Shown here: positions 24,601 through 32,492 of the stretch, in pieces
How the letters are laid out: every line of letters starts with the position of its first letter
Position numbering within the stretch: position 1 is the stretch's first letter
DNA from: JBKHHU01 sp046539045
GTDB taxonomy: Bacteria > Planctomycetota > Phycisphaerae > SM23-33
Direction: 5' to 3'
Assembly (NCBI GenBank): GCA_046539045.1
Contig: JBKHHU010000009.1
Span: 1 to 37,786 of the forward strand
Length of the DNA stretch: 37,786 bases
Notes under the pieces: model-generated
Seen by the model: only the letters and a program-made list of their open reading frames with translations
What the model was told of the DNA's origin: nothing
Database searches by the model: none
Made by a program: the position numbers and the translations under genes

Positions 24601-26004
24601 GGCGTAGGTCACCTGCTCTGTCCGGACCAGCGAACCGGCGACGGTTCGGACGTCGGCGATGCTGCCGCGCCCCTCGAAGCGGTTCCTGCCAATCCGCAGC
24701 AACGTCTGCTCGCCGGTGAAGCGGAAGTTACGGTCGTCCAGCACACCGACGACCTTGCCCAGCAGCGGAGCGCCCGCTTCCTTGAGAAGCTCGCCGTTCC
24801 TGGAAATGCGAACAGGCGTGGCGTTGGCCTCTGCGGTGAGCCGGAGCTTCGGCCCGCTGTGATCGACCTCCACGTCGAACGTCACCGGGCCGTCGGCGTC
24901 GTACCCCCCGGGGAGGCTCTGCTTGCGACCCAGGATCTCCGCCAGCCGGGACGGGCGAATGGTGCCTTTCAGCGACAGGCTATGGATCGCTTCCCAGGAT
25001 CCGCCCAGTGCAGCAAGCGAGGCTGCCCCGGAGGCGCTGACCTCCAGCCCGGGCAGCTCGACCTGTGAGTCAACCAGTTCCAGCGTTCCCCCGCCCGGGC
25101 CCATCGGGTCGTAACGTGCCGACAACTCCAGGCGGGCCGATCGACCCGGAACGCTGATATTCGGACCGGTGCTGGAACGAGCGGCGAAATCGGTCGCTTC
25201 CACGCGCGTCTTGATCCGGTCGACCACTCCGCCGCGATCCACGTGCAGGTCGATCCACCCGTCGAGGGTGCCGCCCAGCGAATCGATCTGCAGGCCCAGC
25301 GCTTCGGGAATCGGGATCTGATCGAGCTTGACGTCGTTGAAGTAAAGCGACGCCTCGGCGAGCGTGTCCAACCGGCTGCCGGAATCGACCTTCAGGCTCA
25401 GCGGGGCGTTTTTCTCCGGCTGGGTCAACTCAGCTGAGACGGTAACCTGTCCGAGCAGTTGCGTCTGGCCCTTGACGAACTGCACATTTGCCGCGTGGAC
25501 GGTCAGGCGTTGCGGCTGATCGGCCAGTCGGATGGTTACTTCTGCGTCGCTGACGGTGAGTCGCTCGGGGTTGACCTCGAAATCCAGGCGCGTCAGCGGC
25601 GCCAGGTTGACATCCCCCTGCTCATTGGTGCGAAACAGCACATGCGGCTGGGAAATTTCCGTCCATTCCAGGCGGTCGTGGAGGAGATAGTCGATCGGGG
25701 AGAACTCCGAGCGGATCTCTTTGATCTCGACCATCGGCTCCGGCCCGAATTCCGGCGGATTGTAGATACGCATCCCGCGGATCTGCACGCCCTCGGCCCA
25801 GTCGGCAGAGACCTCGTCGATCTCGACCTTCACGCCCATCTGCTGCTGCATCGTGTCCACCAGCCAATGCTTCAGCAGCGGTGGCGACCAGAACGGCAGG
25901 GTCACGTACAGCGTCGCCAGCGCAAGGGCTATCCAGGCAGATGCTTTGGCAAGCACCCGCCAGACGCGAGAAGCATTTCGGCTGCCCTTGTTGGCTCTGC
26001 CCAT
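21673..26004 (-). CDS. Very large AsmA/TamB-like envelope protein
   Basis: A 1443-residue protein with one N-terminal transmembrane helix (about 18-36) and an almost wholly beta-strand exterior. The repeating pattern of 10-15-residue strands with LDG, LEG, DVK and LTGS turns, and an AsmA-like C-terminal region (about 1090-1400, including the FITRIFPGLNLTTYEYEKM part), fit the AsmA/YhdP/TamB group. Those proteins form long hydrophobic grooves that bridge inner and outer membranes and move phospholipid. That role is inferred from fold class. It lies 54 bp after the YchF-like gene on the same strand. ATG 26004 has no good ribosome-binding site, so the start could be slightly off. The C-terminus ends with a basic tail (NRNEKEAKQK). 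Confidence 0.8.
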   Translation of the reverse strand: MGRANKGSRNASRVWRVLAKASAWIALALATLYVTLPFWSPPLLKHWLVDTMQQQMGVKVEIDEVSADWAEGVQIRGMRIYNPPEFGPEPMVEIKEIRSEFSPIDYLLHDRLEWTEISQPHVLFRTNEQGDVNLAPLTRLDFEVNPERLTVSDAEVTIRLADQPQRLTVHAANVQFVKGQTQLLGQVTVSAELTQPEKNAPLSLKVDSGSRLDTLAEASLYFNDVKLDQIPIPEALGLQIDSLGGTLDGWIDLHVDRGGVVDRIKTRVEATDFAARSSTGPNISVPGRSARLELSARYDPMGPGGGTLELVDSQVELPGLEVSASGAASLAALGGSWEAIHSLSLKGTIRPSRLAEILGRKQSLPGGYDADGPVTFDVEVDHSGPKLRLTAEANATPVRISRNGELLKEAGAPLLGKVVGVLDDRNFRFTGEQTLLRIGRNRFEGRGSIADVRTVAGSLVRTEQVTYAGVLAALSEFDWRGKWVIEDLKTLRELLPEEAPLEQIALDGRLEGTLNLTGGEDPEVRLSATAEKQTQLTVGDSFRKPLDSEATARLSGLIDNETGAIRNVSVDLSVGPSSLHLDKGLLQVTGASEGRSVRLEGKFELRHVGGLLRASPRMTAAGAASVFRGSSSGSFRFESGPDAISLHGQADLKKLGIDLGKEFRKQPGPRADATVNLAWNNRKGVTPAGGTLDVAYVEPRARLDVSGRIHSLPETLAHLPSAVLDVKMNVDSAQWLIDTFGWAAEYAEPDSLTGKVQLQAKVATMHRSVVINDLDVDADALAFRTASDPARVKKAGTTLRVDGSLAMAWNDSETRFRVRSLRIAYADSHLAARGTGVLDRGLGAWLRGGLAHLGELDGKVEGTLRLGDPLERVVPELTAYRKTHGLDGAITISAELGRSGADLTAELAVDVGKLTVKNLPLRTFSADAPEITLRKLAETKAHLGAVVELREDLRRLAISDVDATIGPLSLTGSLTAVRPLAAGDGAQPLQIVSTKAKVSSDDLSRLRTILPHAQPYKLAGAIELAAGYSALPGRQATQYLTLEAADARFVYRNKPVTLNGQVLVENVVLQPQRDPQLETLEADLQFSLGDTDGYLQADISGVPKAPRGSLRVLATTVNLIELNQWATGYDLTEGGYDLPAPRRRELAKTARLLRDRLTPLIRDSRLDATVHVDKLISYDASVQQKVELNSLLARATTADGKADLSFSVDFNGGLMNGSYEIRHERDSYLARWKLELVELLGTDAFQPQMAKFFPGNNVYGTFSRQERLQAPLVDVLAGSLDTRYPVRPEGSARSRATAGVVVGRAGPEFITRIFPGLNLTTYEYEKMTAFAKFEESGQVTNEMIFEGKKYDLYMEGHTTPANVAHYTVGLILPLRRSSADWQRRWRLGRLPLLNFKGRIARGKFVDQEVSYPWPNETLGAIFVQSNPVYRLWINRNEKEAKQK

Positions 26005-26058
26005 GGAATTGCCCGACGTGTTGCTGCCCGCCGACCGGCGCCGCCGGTGGAGGTGGGG

Positions 26059-27129
26059 TCAGATATTGAAGCGAAAGTTAATGATATCCCCGTCGTGCAC
26101 GACGTACGACTTGCCCTCCAAGCGCAGGTTGCCCGCGGCCTTGACGGTTTTCATGTCGCCGGCGGATTTGAAATCTTCGTACCCGACGGTCTCTGCTCGG
26201 ATGAACCCGCGGGCAATATCGCTGTGGATCTCGCCGGCAGCTTCCACGGCCGTGGTTCCGCGCTTCAGCGTCCAGGCGCGACATTCATCTTCACCGACGG
26301 TCAGGAAGCTGATCAGGTCGAGGTTCTCGTAGCAGGAGCGGATGAGTTTGTCCCGCGCCGATTCGGCGATACCCAGTTCGCCCATGAATTCGTCGCGGTC
26401 CTCTTCCGGCAGCTGGGCGATTTCTTCCTCGATCTTGGCTGAGAGCTGAATGCACTTCCTGCCACAGACCGCCTCCGGGCCGGGATCGGCTGCGTCATCT
26501 TCCCCGCAGTTGAGGGCGACGAGGATGGGCTTCTGCGAGAGGAAGGCGAAGCTCCGCAGGAGTTTGTCTTCGGCTTCGGACTGGATGGCCGAGGAGATCG
26601 GCTGATCGTTCTCCAGCGCGTCGGAGAGGCGTTTCATCAGTTCCAGTTCGCGAACCTGCTCATCGCGTTTCGGGGTCGGTTTCTTGATGGCGGTTTCGAG
26701 TTTCTCGATGCGTTTGGTCACCTGGTCCAGATCGGCGAAGAGCATCTCGGCCAGGAGTTCATCGACGTCGTCTTCGGCATCGATGCGTTCGCGATAGGCG
26801 GGTACGGTGGGGTCCTCGAACTTCCGAACGACGAAGACGAGCATGTCGCATTTTCGCATGGTTTGCCAGTGTTCCCGGCAGCGGCTCCTGCCTGCTTCGT
26901 CGCGGAGGTCGAATCCGGGCAGGTCGACGAATTCGAGTTCCGCCGGGGTGACCTTTTTCGGGTTGTACATATCGGCCAGAACATCCAGCCGCGGGTCGGG
27001 CACCTTGACGACCGCGAAGTGCGGCTGGTCGGGCCTGGAGAGGTCTACGTGGGAGCCTCCGGCTTCGGCAACGGCGGCGAATAGGGTACTTTTGCCGGAT
27101 TGCGGCGGGCCAATCAGTGCAACTCGCAT
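26059..27129 (-). CDS. YchF/OLA1-like P-loop NTPase with TGS domain
   Basis: A 356-residue member of the Obg-like YchF/OLA1 group. Features are a P-loop GPPQSGKST (residues 7-15), switch II-like DLPGF (69-73), a helical coiled-coil insertion (about 120-190), the base-recognition NCGE (207-210) that fits the ATP-preferring NxxE of OLA1, and a C-terminal TGS domain ending RLEGKSYVVHDGDIINFRF. It differs from canonical YchF (usual G1 GxPNVGKST, G3 DIAGLV), so it is a divergent paralogue or lineage form. Family members associate with ribosomes and affect stress responses. ATG 27129 has AGGA upstream and the correct N-terminal MRVALIG; the frame is open to 27213. Confidence 0.85.
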   Translation of the reverse strand: MRVALIGPPQSGKSTLFAAVAEAGGSHVDLSRPDQPHFAVVKVPDPRLDVLADMYNPKKVTPAELEFVDLPGFDLRDEAGRSRCREHWQTMRKCDMLVFVVRKFEDPTVPAYRERIDAEDDVDELLAEMLFADLDQVTKRIEKLETAIKKPTPKRDEQVRELELMKRLSDALENDQPISSAIQSEAEDKLLRSFAFLSQKPILVALNCGEDDAADPGPEAVCGRKCIQLSAKIEEEIAQLPEEDRDEFMGELGIAESARDKLIRSCYENLDLISFLTVGEDECRAWTLKRGTTAVEAAGEIHSDIARGFIRAETVGYEDFKSAGDMKTVKAAGNLRLEGKSYVVHDGDIINFRFNI

Positions 27130-27239
27130 AGGGGGTGTCCTTCGCGGATGGTCAGTCGTTTCTGGGGCGTTGGCAAAGCATCTTTGGATACCATTCCGGC
27201 CACCGGAAAGCAAGCATCCTGCAGTAGGGTCGCCGCGTC

Positions 27240-27270
27240 GACGTTAGCGCCGCAAGCGGGCGCCAGCGTC
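27240..27270 (-). terminator. Hairpin at the end of the moxR-DUF58-tgpA operon
   Basis: Bases 27240-27251 pair with 27259-27270 (12 positions, one G-U and one mismatch; 7-nt loop), overlapping the tgpA stop codon. There is no T-run. The operon's 3' end would be about here. Confidence 0.4.
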
Positions 27271-29521
27271 ATCGTTGTCGGCGCAGTTGGCGAAGCATCT
27301 GTTTGGCGGAATCTTCTGCCCGGGCCAGTTCGCGTTCGGGCACGTTCTGACCGCCCCAGCGGAGGCGGTAGAATACCTCCACCAGTGCCTCAAGCCGCTC
27401 GGGGGGCAGCTCGGCCCTGTCTGCGGCGGTCTCCACCCGTCGACGGAGGGTCTGCTCAGGCGTGCCGGCCAAGCCCTTCTTGTCCAGCCGGCGGATCAGT
27501 CGGGCAAAGGTCGGCATCTTCTGCCACGCCTTCCACGTCGGGAGGGTCTGCATCTGTCGACGTTTCCGCAGCGATCGTCGCGCCACGCTCATTTCGATCA
27601 GCACCGCCAGCACCGCCAATGCCAACACCGTCCACAACAGCACCGCGTCGACTTCCCCTTCGATGACCAGTCGGCTGAAGCTCTCGGCTATGCTCCGGGC
27701 AGCGGCCTTGAGCCAACCCCACAGGTTCCAGAGTTGCCGCGCAACCCATTCGCCCACCTGCTCGCGGGAGAATTCGTCGAACCCGACGATTCGGTCGTTC
27801 CACCAGAAGCGGATGCGCTGCCAGATATCCGATGCGCCCGACAGGCCGCCCTGCCCCGCCTGCCGATACGAGCCCGGGGTGGCGTCCACGATTTCCCAGC
27901 CCCGTTGGCGTGTGAACACCTCCGTCCATGCGTGAGCGTCCCGCTGGCGAACCAGCAGCCGCCCGTCTTCCATCGACGTGCCGTCCACGGCAAACCCCGT
28001 AACCAGACGGGCACGCACGCCCAGGCTGCGGCACATCGCCGTCATCGCCGAGGCGAAATACTCGCAATGCCCGGCCCGCATGTGGAACAGGAAATCCTCC
28101 AGGCCGTCCCGATCCGGGTCGGCGGAGGACAGGTCCAGCGTGTAGCTGTATTCGCTTCGCAGTCGCCCGGCGATGCGGCGGGCAATCTGCAGATTCAGGC
28201 GGCTGCGCTCGGCCGGCTCCGCCGTTTGGCGGGCTTCCAGCAGGTCGCTGCACCAGGTTTCGGCAAGCTTCTGGACCTTCCGGGGCACCCAGACGGTGGC
28301 TGCGGGCACGATGGCCATGGCCATGGACGAGCGATGCGCGAAGAGCCGCAGGTATCGCCGCTGGTCCCGGGTGAACGGTTCGGTCCAGGTGGCGAACTCA
28401 TACCGCACAGTACCCACGACGGAATTGCGGGGCGCGTGCGTATGCAGCATCGTCGGCTGGAGCGCGTTGGTCCCATCGGAATTGAGCATGTCCACCGACG
28501 GGGTCGGATACGGGGTGAAGATTCGCGGGAGCAGTTCGGACACCATCGCCACGCGCATTCGAGCGGTCCTGTCGCCGGATACGGGCGGAGGAGTCGGGAT
28601 CCGTCGCATCCCCTGCGTGGACTGGTAAGCGGCGCTGCGGGTCCACTGGGAGTGGGCATATTTGTCAAAGCTGTAGCCCCGCAGGTACAGCGTACCACCG
28701 GCAAGGCGGGTTGCCCGCTCGTCCAGCGGCTCCAGACGCATCACCACCGCGTCGGAGAGGTACAGTTCGGATACATCGCCCAATCGCACCCCGTCGGAGA
28801 AACCGCTCATCCCGACCTTCTGCTGATCGTAGAGACCGAAACCTCCCCCTTCCATCCGGGGCGTGATGATGAACATCAGCAGCCCCGTCAGCAGTGCGGC
28901 CACCAGCACGACAATCACCCGTCGAATCAGCGACCGCTGAGGCCAGCGCCGGCTGACGTTCCACGCCACGCGCTGCGGCTGGAGCGGAGACGATTCCACC
29001 GTAAGCCTGGCCGAGGCAGTATGATCGAGCCCTCGCTTCAGCGTGAAGACCATTCCCACGTAGATCAGCAGGATCACGTACAGCAGCATCGTGGCGACGA
29101 ACCACAGCGCCTGGGTGACAATCGCTCCGCAGATCATCACCAGCAGGCTTAGCAGCAGCATCTGGGCATAATCGCGGTTACGCTTCTGCTCGAACAGCTT
29201 GCACAACTGGATCAGGATCATGAAGTGCGCCAGGGCAACCGTGCTGGAGACGCGTCCGCTGAAAAACTCCAGCCCCAGCACCGCCATCGACAGCACCACC
29301 GCCAGGTTCACGAAGATCCGCTGGAGATAGATTTCCTTCCCGGCCAGCACAGCCAAGAGATTCACGCCGACGCCGAAACTGGCAGCCAACAGGTAGAACA
29401 GGTTCCACTCGGCCAGGCTGAAGGCGGTCGAGGCGATCCACACCAGCGCCAGCAGCGGCAACTCCAGACGCCGGCGCTCGGTGACCAGGAGTTCGGCGGA
29501 TGTGAATTCACGAAGCGGCAC
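27269..29521 (-). CDS. TgpA-like membrane transglutaminase (DUF3488 plus transglutaminase core)
   Basis: A 750-residue protein. The N-terminal part (about 20-225) has several transmembrane helices (DUF3488/TgpA type). A transglutaminase-like domain outside the membrane follows, with catalytic C486 (RAGHCEYFASAM), H530 (RDAHAWTEVF) and an Asp in GWEIVDATPGS. One more transmembrane helix lies near 620-640, then a cytoplasmic DUF4129-like tail with TPEQTLRRRV. It probably cleaves or cross-links envelope proteins; the substrate is unknown. The start is GTG 29521 with GGGAGGTG 5 nt upstream, overlapping the DUF58 stop by 14 bp. The moxR-DUF58-tgpA order is a widespread operon, in which MoxR is thought to act as a chaperone-type ATPase. 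Confidence 0.9.
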   Translation of the reverse strand: MPLREFTSAELLVTERRRLELPLLALVWIASTAFSLAEWNLFYLLAASFGVGVNLLAVLAGKEIYLQRIFVNLAVVLSMAVLGLEFFSGRVSSTVALAHFMILIQLCKLFEQKRNRDYAQMLLLSLLVMICGAIVTQALWFVATMLLYVILLIYVGMVFTLKRGLDHTASARLTVESSPLQPQRVAWNVSRRWPQRSLIRRVIVVLVAALLTGLLMFIITPRMEGGGFGLYDQQKVGMSGFSDGVRLGDVSELYLSDAVVMRLEPLDERATRLAGGTLYLRGYSFDKYAHSQWTRSAAYQSTQGMRRIPTPPPVSGDRTARMRVAMVSELLPRIFTPYPTPSVDMLNSDGTNALQPTMLHTHAPRNSVVGTVRYEFATWTEPFTRDQRRYLRLFAHRSSMAMAIVPAATVWVPRKVQKLAETWCSDLLEARQTAEPAERSRLNLQIARRIAGRLRSEYSYTLDLSSADPDRDGLEDFLFHMRAGHCEYFASAMTAMCRSLGVRARLVTGFAVDGTSMEDGRLLVRQRDAHAWTEVFTRQRGWEIVDATPGSYRQAGQGGLSGASDIWQRIRFWWNDRIVGFDEFSREQVGEWVARQLWNLWGWLKAAARSIAESFSRLVIEGEVDAVLLWTVLALAVLAVLIEMSVARRSLRKRRQMQTLPTWKAWQKMPTFARLIRRLDKKGLAGTPEQTLRRRVETAADRAELPPERLEALVEVFYRLRWGGQNVPERELARAEDSAKQMLRQLRRQR

Positions 29522-30737
29522 GGGTCACCTCCCGCTGGTCGTTCGGTTCGGGATCCTCCTCTTCCTCGCCCACGTGTGGATCGTCCTCGAAGACCTCCGC
29601 CAGATCCGGTTCGCTCAGGACCTGCAGATACCGGGAGCAGGCCCGGATCTCATCGATGGGTGCGCCAGACAAGGCTGCCCGGTCCTTCACAAGCACCATC
29701 ACCTGGGCGTTGCGGATCGCGGGCCGGGGGATCATGTCGCATAATTCCTTCAAACGCGTGTCACTATCGCACGGCACATCGGCAAGGGCGTCCAGCAGGT
29801 CGCGGTGCTGGGCGATGCCCACTCCCGGCTGGATCAGCACCGGCCCGTCGGCGGAGCCGACCAGCAGGCCGACCTCGTAGCCCTGATTCAGGGCGTGATC
29901 GACCATGGTCCCGGCAAAACGGAGGAGCTTCTCACGTTTATCAAAGCCATTCCGGCTCGTGCGTTTGGCGGCAGTGTCCAGCACGATCATCAGCTTGTCC
30001 GGCACGCTGTGGGACATCTCTCGGATGACGGGTGTGAGTCGTCCGGCAGAACGTCGCCAGTGGATCCACCGGGGGTTGTCGTCCGGGCGGTATTCGCGGA
30101 GCCCGAAAAACTCGTCTTGCCCGCCGCTGGTGAGGCTGGGTTCGGACCGGGACGCCTGGGTCGCGCCGCGCTTCAGCAGGCGGGCTTTCAGGCGTCCTTT
30201 CGCCGGCCAGACCACCAGATCCAGCGGAAGCGGAAGGAACTTGATCGCTCGCATAAGCCCGAACGGGAAGAACGTGCTGATCTGTACGCCGTGAAGTTTC
30301 AGCCGTCCGCGGCGGTGTGCGGCGAACCGCGCCCCGGCGCGGAAGGTCTTTCCGGCAGGGAGGTTGACGCAGTAACCGATGGCGCTTTCCAGCTGACCGG
30401 CGTCTCCGCCGACTTCCTCCAGCCTCAGCCCCATACATGAGCCCCATCGGCGGTCGTTGCTCAGATAGTAAGCCACGTGAACCGCCTGGTTCTGCCAGAC
30501 CCGCTGCGGCGACTGGCGCGTGAGGCTGATTTTGCCGATCATCCGCCGGGCCAGCACACCGGAGATGTGCAGCACGCCCATCAGCCCACCAAACAGGATG
30601 AACAGCAGCGGAACCTGCGTCTTGATCGCCACCAGCCCCAGAATCACCGAAAGCAGAAGGAAAGCCCAGCCGGCACCGGTCACTTTGAACCGGTACCCGG
30701 AACGGAGTTTCCTGGAGCTTCTGTTTTTCTTGCTCAT
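29508..30737 (-). CDS. DUF58 membrane protein (vWA-like)
   Basis: A 409-residue protein with two N-terminal transmembrane helices (about 23-60) and a soluble part. The DUF58 signature FGLREYRPDDNPRWIHWRRS lies at 211-230, followed by a vWA-type fold (KLMIVLDTA, a D-x-x-x Rossmann strand) without a complete MIDAS (DxSxS) motif. The C-terminal 25 residues are strongly acidic. Family members work with MoxR ATPases in envelope assembly or activation of partner proteins. The start overlaps the moxR stop by 4 bp (ATGA), and the end overlaps tgpA by 14 bp, so all three genes are translationally coupled. Confidence 0.92.
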   Translation of the reverse strand: MSKKNRSSRKLRSGYRFKVTGAGWAFLLLSVILGLVAIKTQVPLLFILFGGLMGVLHISGVLARRMIGKISLTRQSPQRVWQNQAVHVAYYLSNDRRWGSCMGLRLEEVGGDAGQLESAIGYCVNLPAGKTFRAGARFAAHRRGRLKLHGVQISTFFPFGLMRAIKFLPLPLDLVVWPAKGRLKARLLKRGATQASRSEPSLTSGGQDEFFGLREYRPDDNPRWIHWRRSAGRLTPVIREMSHSVPDKLMIVLDTAAKRTSRNGFDKREKLLRFAGTMVDHALNQGYEVGLLVGSADGPVLIQPGVGIAQHRDLLDALADVPCDSDTRLKELCDMIPRPAIRNAQVMVLVKDRAALSGAPIDEIRACSRYLQVLSEPDLAEVFEDDPHVGEEEEDPEPNDQREVTRAAS

Positions 30738-31669
30738 TCCGGAACCGGAATCGTTTCCAATATCTTGCGGAAGATCTCCTCGCCACCGGAGACGGCTCCG
30801 TCCTGGGAGAAGCTCCGCGTGACGATGCGGTGAGAACAGACATTGATGGCAAGGTCTTTCACGTCATCGGGCACGACATAATCCCGCCCGGCCAGCAGCG
30901 CCGCGGATTGGCTGGCTGTCATCAGCGCCAGCGAGCCGCGCGGGCTCAGCCCCACCGAAAGCTCGTCGCTCTTGCGGGTCGCCTCGGCGATGGCCAACAC
31001 GTAATCGACAATCGCGTCCTCGATCCGCACGGTTTTTACCTGCTTCTGCACGGTCAGCAGCTCATCGATGGTCATTGCCGGCTCGAGCGATTCCAGGGTG
31101 GTCTCGCTGGGTCGGTTCAGCAGGATCTCCCGCTCATGCTGCTTGGCGGGATAGCCGATTCTCAGCCGGAGCATGAACCGGTCCAGCTGGTTCTCGGGCA
31201 GGAAGTACGTTCCCTCGAATTCGTAGGGGTTCTGGGTGGCCATCACCATGAACGGGGGACCCAGCGGGTAGGTTTTCCCGTCGGCGGAAACCTGCGCCTC
31301 GCTCATCGCTTCCAGCAGAGCGCTTTGCGTTCGCGGGGTGGTTCGGTTGACCTCGTCGGCCAGCACGATGTGAGCGAAGACCGGCCCGGGCTTGAACACG
31401 AACTCGCCGCTCCTGGAGTCGTAGACGCTCACGCCCAGGATGTCACTGGGGAGCATGTCCGGGGTCAGCTGGACTCGCGAGAACTTGCAGTTGATGCTCT
31501 TGGCAAGCGCCCGGGAAAGGACGGTCTTGCCTACGCCCGGGACATCCTCCAGCAACACGTGTCCGCGAGCGACCAGCGCCACCACCACGCGGCGGATGAC
31601 GTCGTCCTTCCCGTACAGCACGGAGGACAGGTTACTCTGCAACGCCTGAAGCTTGTCGACATTCTCCAT
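30734..31669 (-). CDS. MoxR-family AAA+ ATPase
   Basis: A 311-residue AAA+ protein of the MoxR clade. It shows Walker A GVGKT (residues 45-49), Walker B LADEVNRT (D105, E106), the ATQNPYEFEGTYFLPENQLDRFMLRL stretch with sensor 1 and the arginine finger, and a lid domain with the LSPRGSLAL motif. MoxR proteins help mature partner complexes, usually with a vWA/DUF58 protein encoded next door, as here. It is the first gene of the three-gene operon. No strong ribosome-binding site precedes ATG 31669, but a -10-like TATAAT lies 40 bp upstream on the minus strand. It is divergent from ribE. Confidence 0.94.
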   Translation of the reverse strand: MENVDKLQALQSNLSSVLYGKDDVIRRVVVALVARGHVLLEDVPGVGKTVLSRALAKSINCKFSRVQLTPDMLPSDILGVSVYDSRSGEFVFKPGPVFAHIVLADEVNRTTPRTQSALLEAMSEAQVSADGKTYPLGPPFMVMATQNPYEFEGTYFLPENQLDRFMLRLRIGYPAKQHEREILLNRPSETTLESLEPAMTIDELLTVQKQVKTVRIEDAIVDYVLAIAEATRKSDELSVGLSPRGSLALMTASQSAALLAGRDYVVPDDVKDLAINVCSHRIVTRSFSQDGAVSGGEEIFRKILETIPVPE

Positions 31670-31708
31670 GGATTCTCACCGGCCGTGCATTGAACTGTGA
31701 AAAAATGT

Positions 31709-31714
31709 ATTATA
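31709..31714 (-). promoter_or_regulatory. -10 element for the moxR operon
   Basis: A perfect TATAAT on the minus strand (31714 to 31709) about 40 bp before the moxR ATG. No matching -35 at 16-18 bp. The same bases also give weak plus-strand -10 options for ribE, so the divergent promoters may overlap. Confidence 0.4.
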
Positions 31715-31803
31715 CCGAAGTTGCCGAAACCGGCGGTTATGGAAATCCCCCAGACCCGCCGATGACGCTACTGTATCCCAACTACCTTACAGGAACACAG
31801 GAA

Positions 31804-32451
31804 ATGTTCACCGGTATTGTCCGACATGTCGGCGAAGTTCTCGATACCCGCACCACCGGGTCCGGTCGCAGGCTGAAAATCCGGCTCGGGCCGGTCGCCG
31901 AGGGGCTGAAGCTGGGCGACAGCGTAGCCGTAAACGGTGCCTGCCTGACGGCGTCGGAGATTTCTGCGACGGACGGATGGTTTGACGTGGTGTCGGAAAC
32001 ACTGGAACGAACAGGACTTGGGGAGCTCCGGCCGGGTTCGAAAGTGAATCTGGAACCGGCGCTTGCCGCGTCGGACACGCTGGACGGGCATATCGTACAG
32101 GGACACGTGGACGGACGCGCGACCGTCGCGGAAGTCCGCACGGGCGGGCAGTGGGTTGTGCGGTTTCATGCCCCGCCCGAATTGACGGAACTGATGGTGC
32201 CCAAAGGCTCGGTGGCCGTGGACGGAGTGTCGCTGACGCTGGCCGAAGTCACTGCCGACGGGTTCAGCGTGGCGCTGATCCCGACGACACTGGCGGAAAC
32301 CTCCCTGGCGAACCTCGATCCGGGCAGGAAAGTGAACATCGAGACCGACGTGCTGGGCAAATACGTCCGCAAGTACCTCCGGCAGATGCTCAGTGGCGGC
32401 GCGTCGAACGGGCTGTCGATGGACCAGCTGCGGCGGGCCGGGTTTCTCTAA
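31804..32451 (+). CDS. ribE: Riboflavin synthase alpha chain
   Basis: Riboflavin synthase dismutates two 6,7-dimethyl-8-ribityllumazine molecules to riboflavin plus a pyrimidine. The 215-residue protein has the two tandem lumazine-binding barrels: MFTGIVRHVGEV with NGACLT in the first and GHIVQGHVDG with VDGVSLT in the second. A C-terminal helix (NIETDVLGKYVRKYL) mediates trimer formation. ATG 31804 is chosen for AGGA 9 nt upstream and the exact family start; the frame opens upstream at 31690. I looked for an FMN riboswitch in the short leader and saw none. Other rib genes are not adjacent. pdxA follows 41 bp after its stop. Confidence 0.95.
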   Translation: MFTGIVRHVGEVLDTRTTGSGRRLKIRLGPVAEGLKLGDSVAVNGACLTASEISATDGWFDVVSETLERTGLGELRPGSKVNLEPALAASDTLDGHIVQGHVDGRATVAEVRTGGQWVVRFHAPPELTELMVPKGSVAVDGVSLTLAEVTADGFSVALIPTTLAETSLANLDPGRKVNIETDVLGKYVRKYLRQMLSGGASNGLSMDQLRRAGFL

Positions 32452-32492
32452 CAACAGAACCTTTTTGCAGCACTTGTGATGGGAACGGAACG

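Noticed and set aside
31690..31803. FMN riboswitch before ribE
   Set aside because: The leader is too short and lacks the conserved RFN segments.
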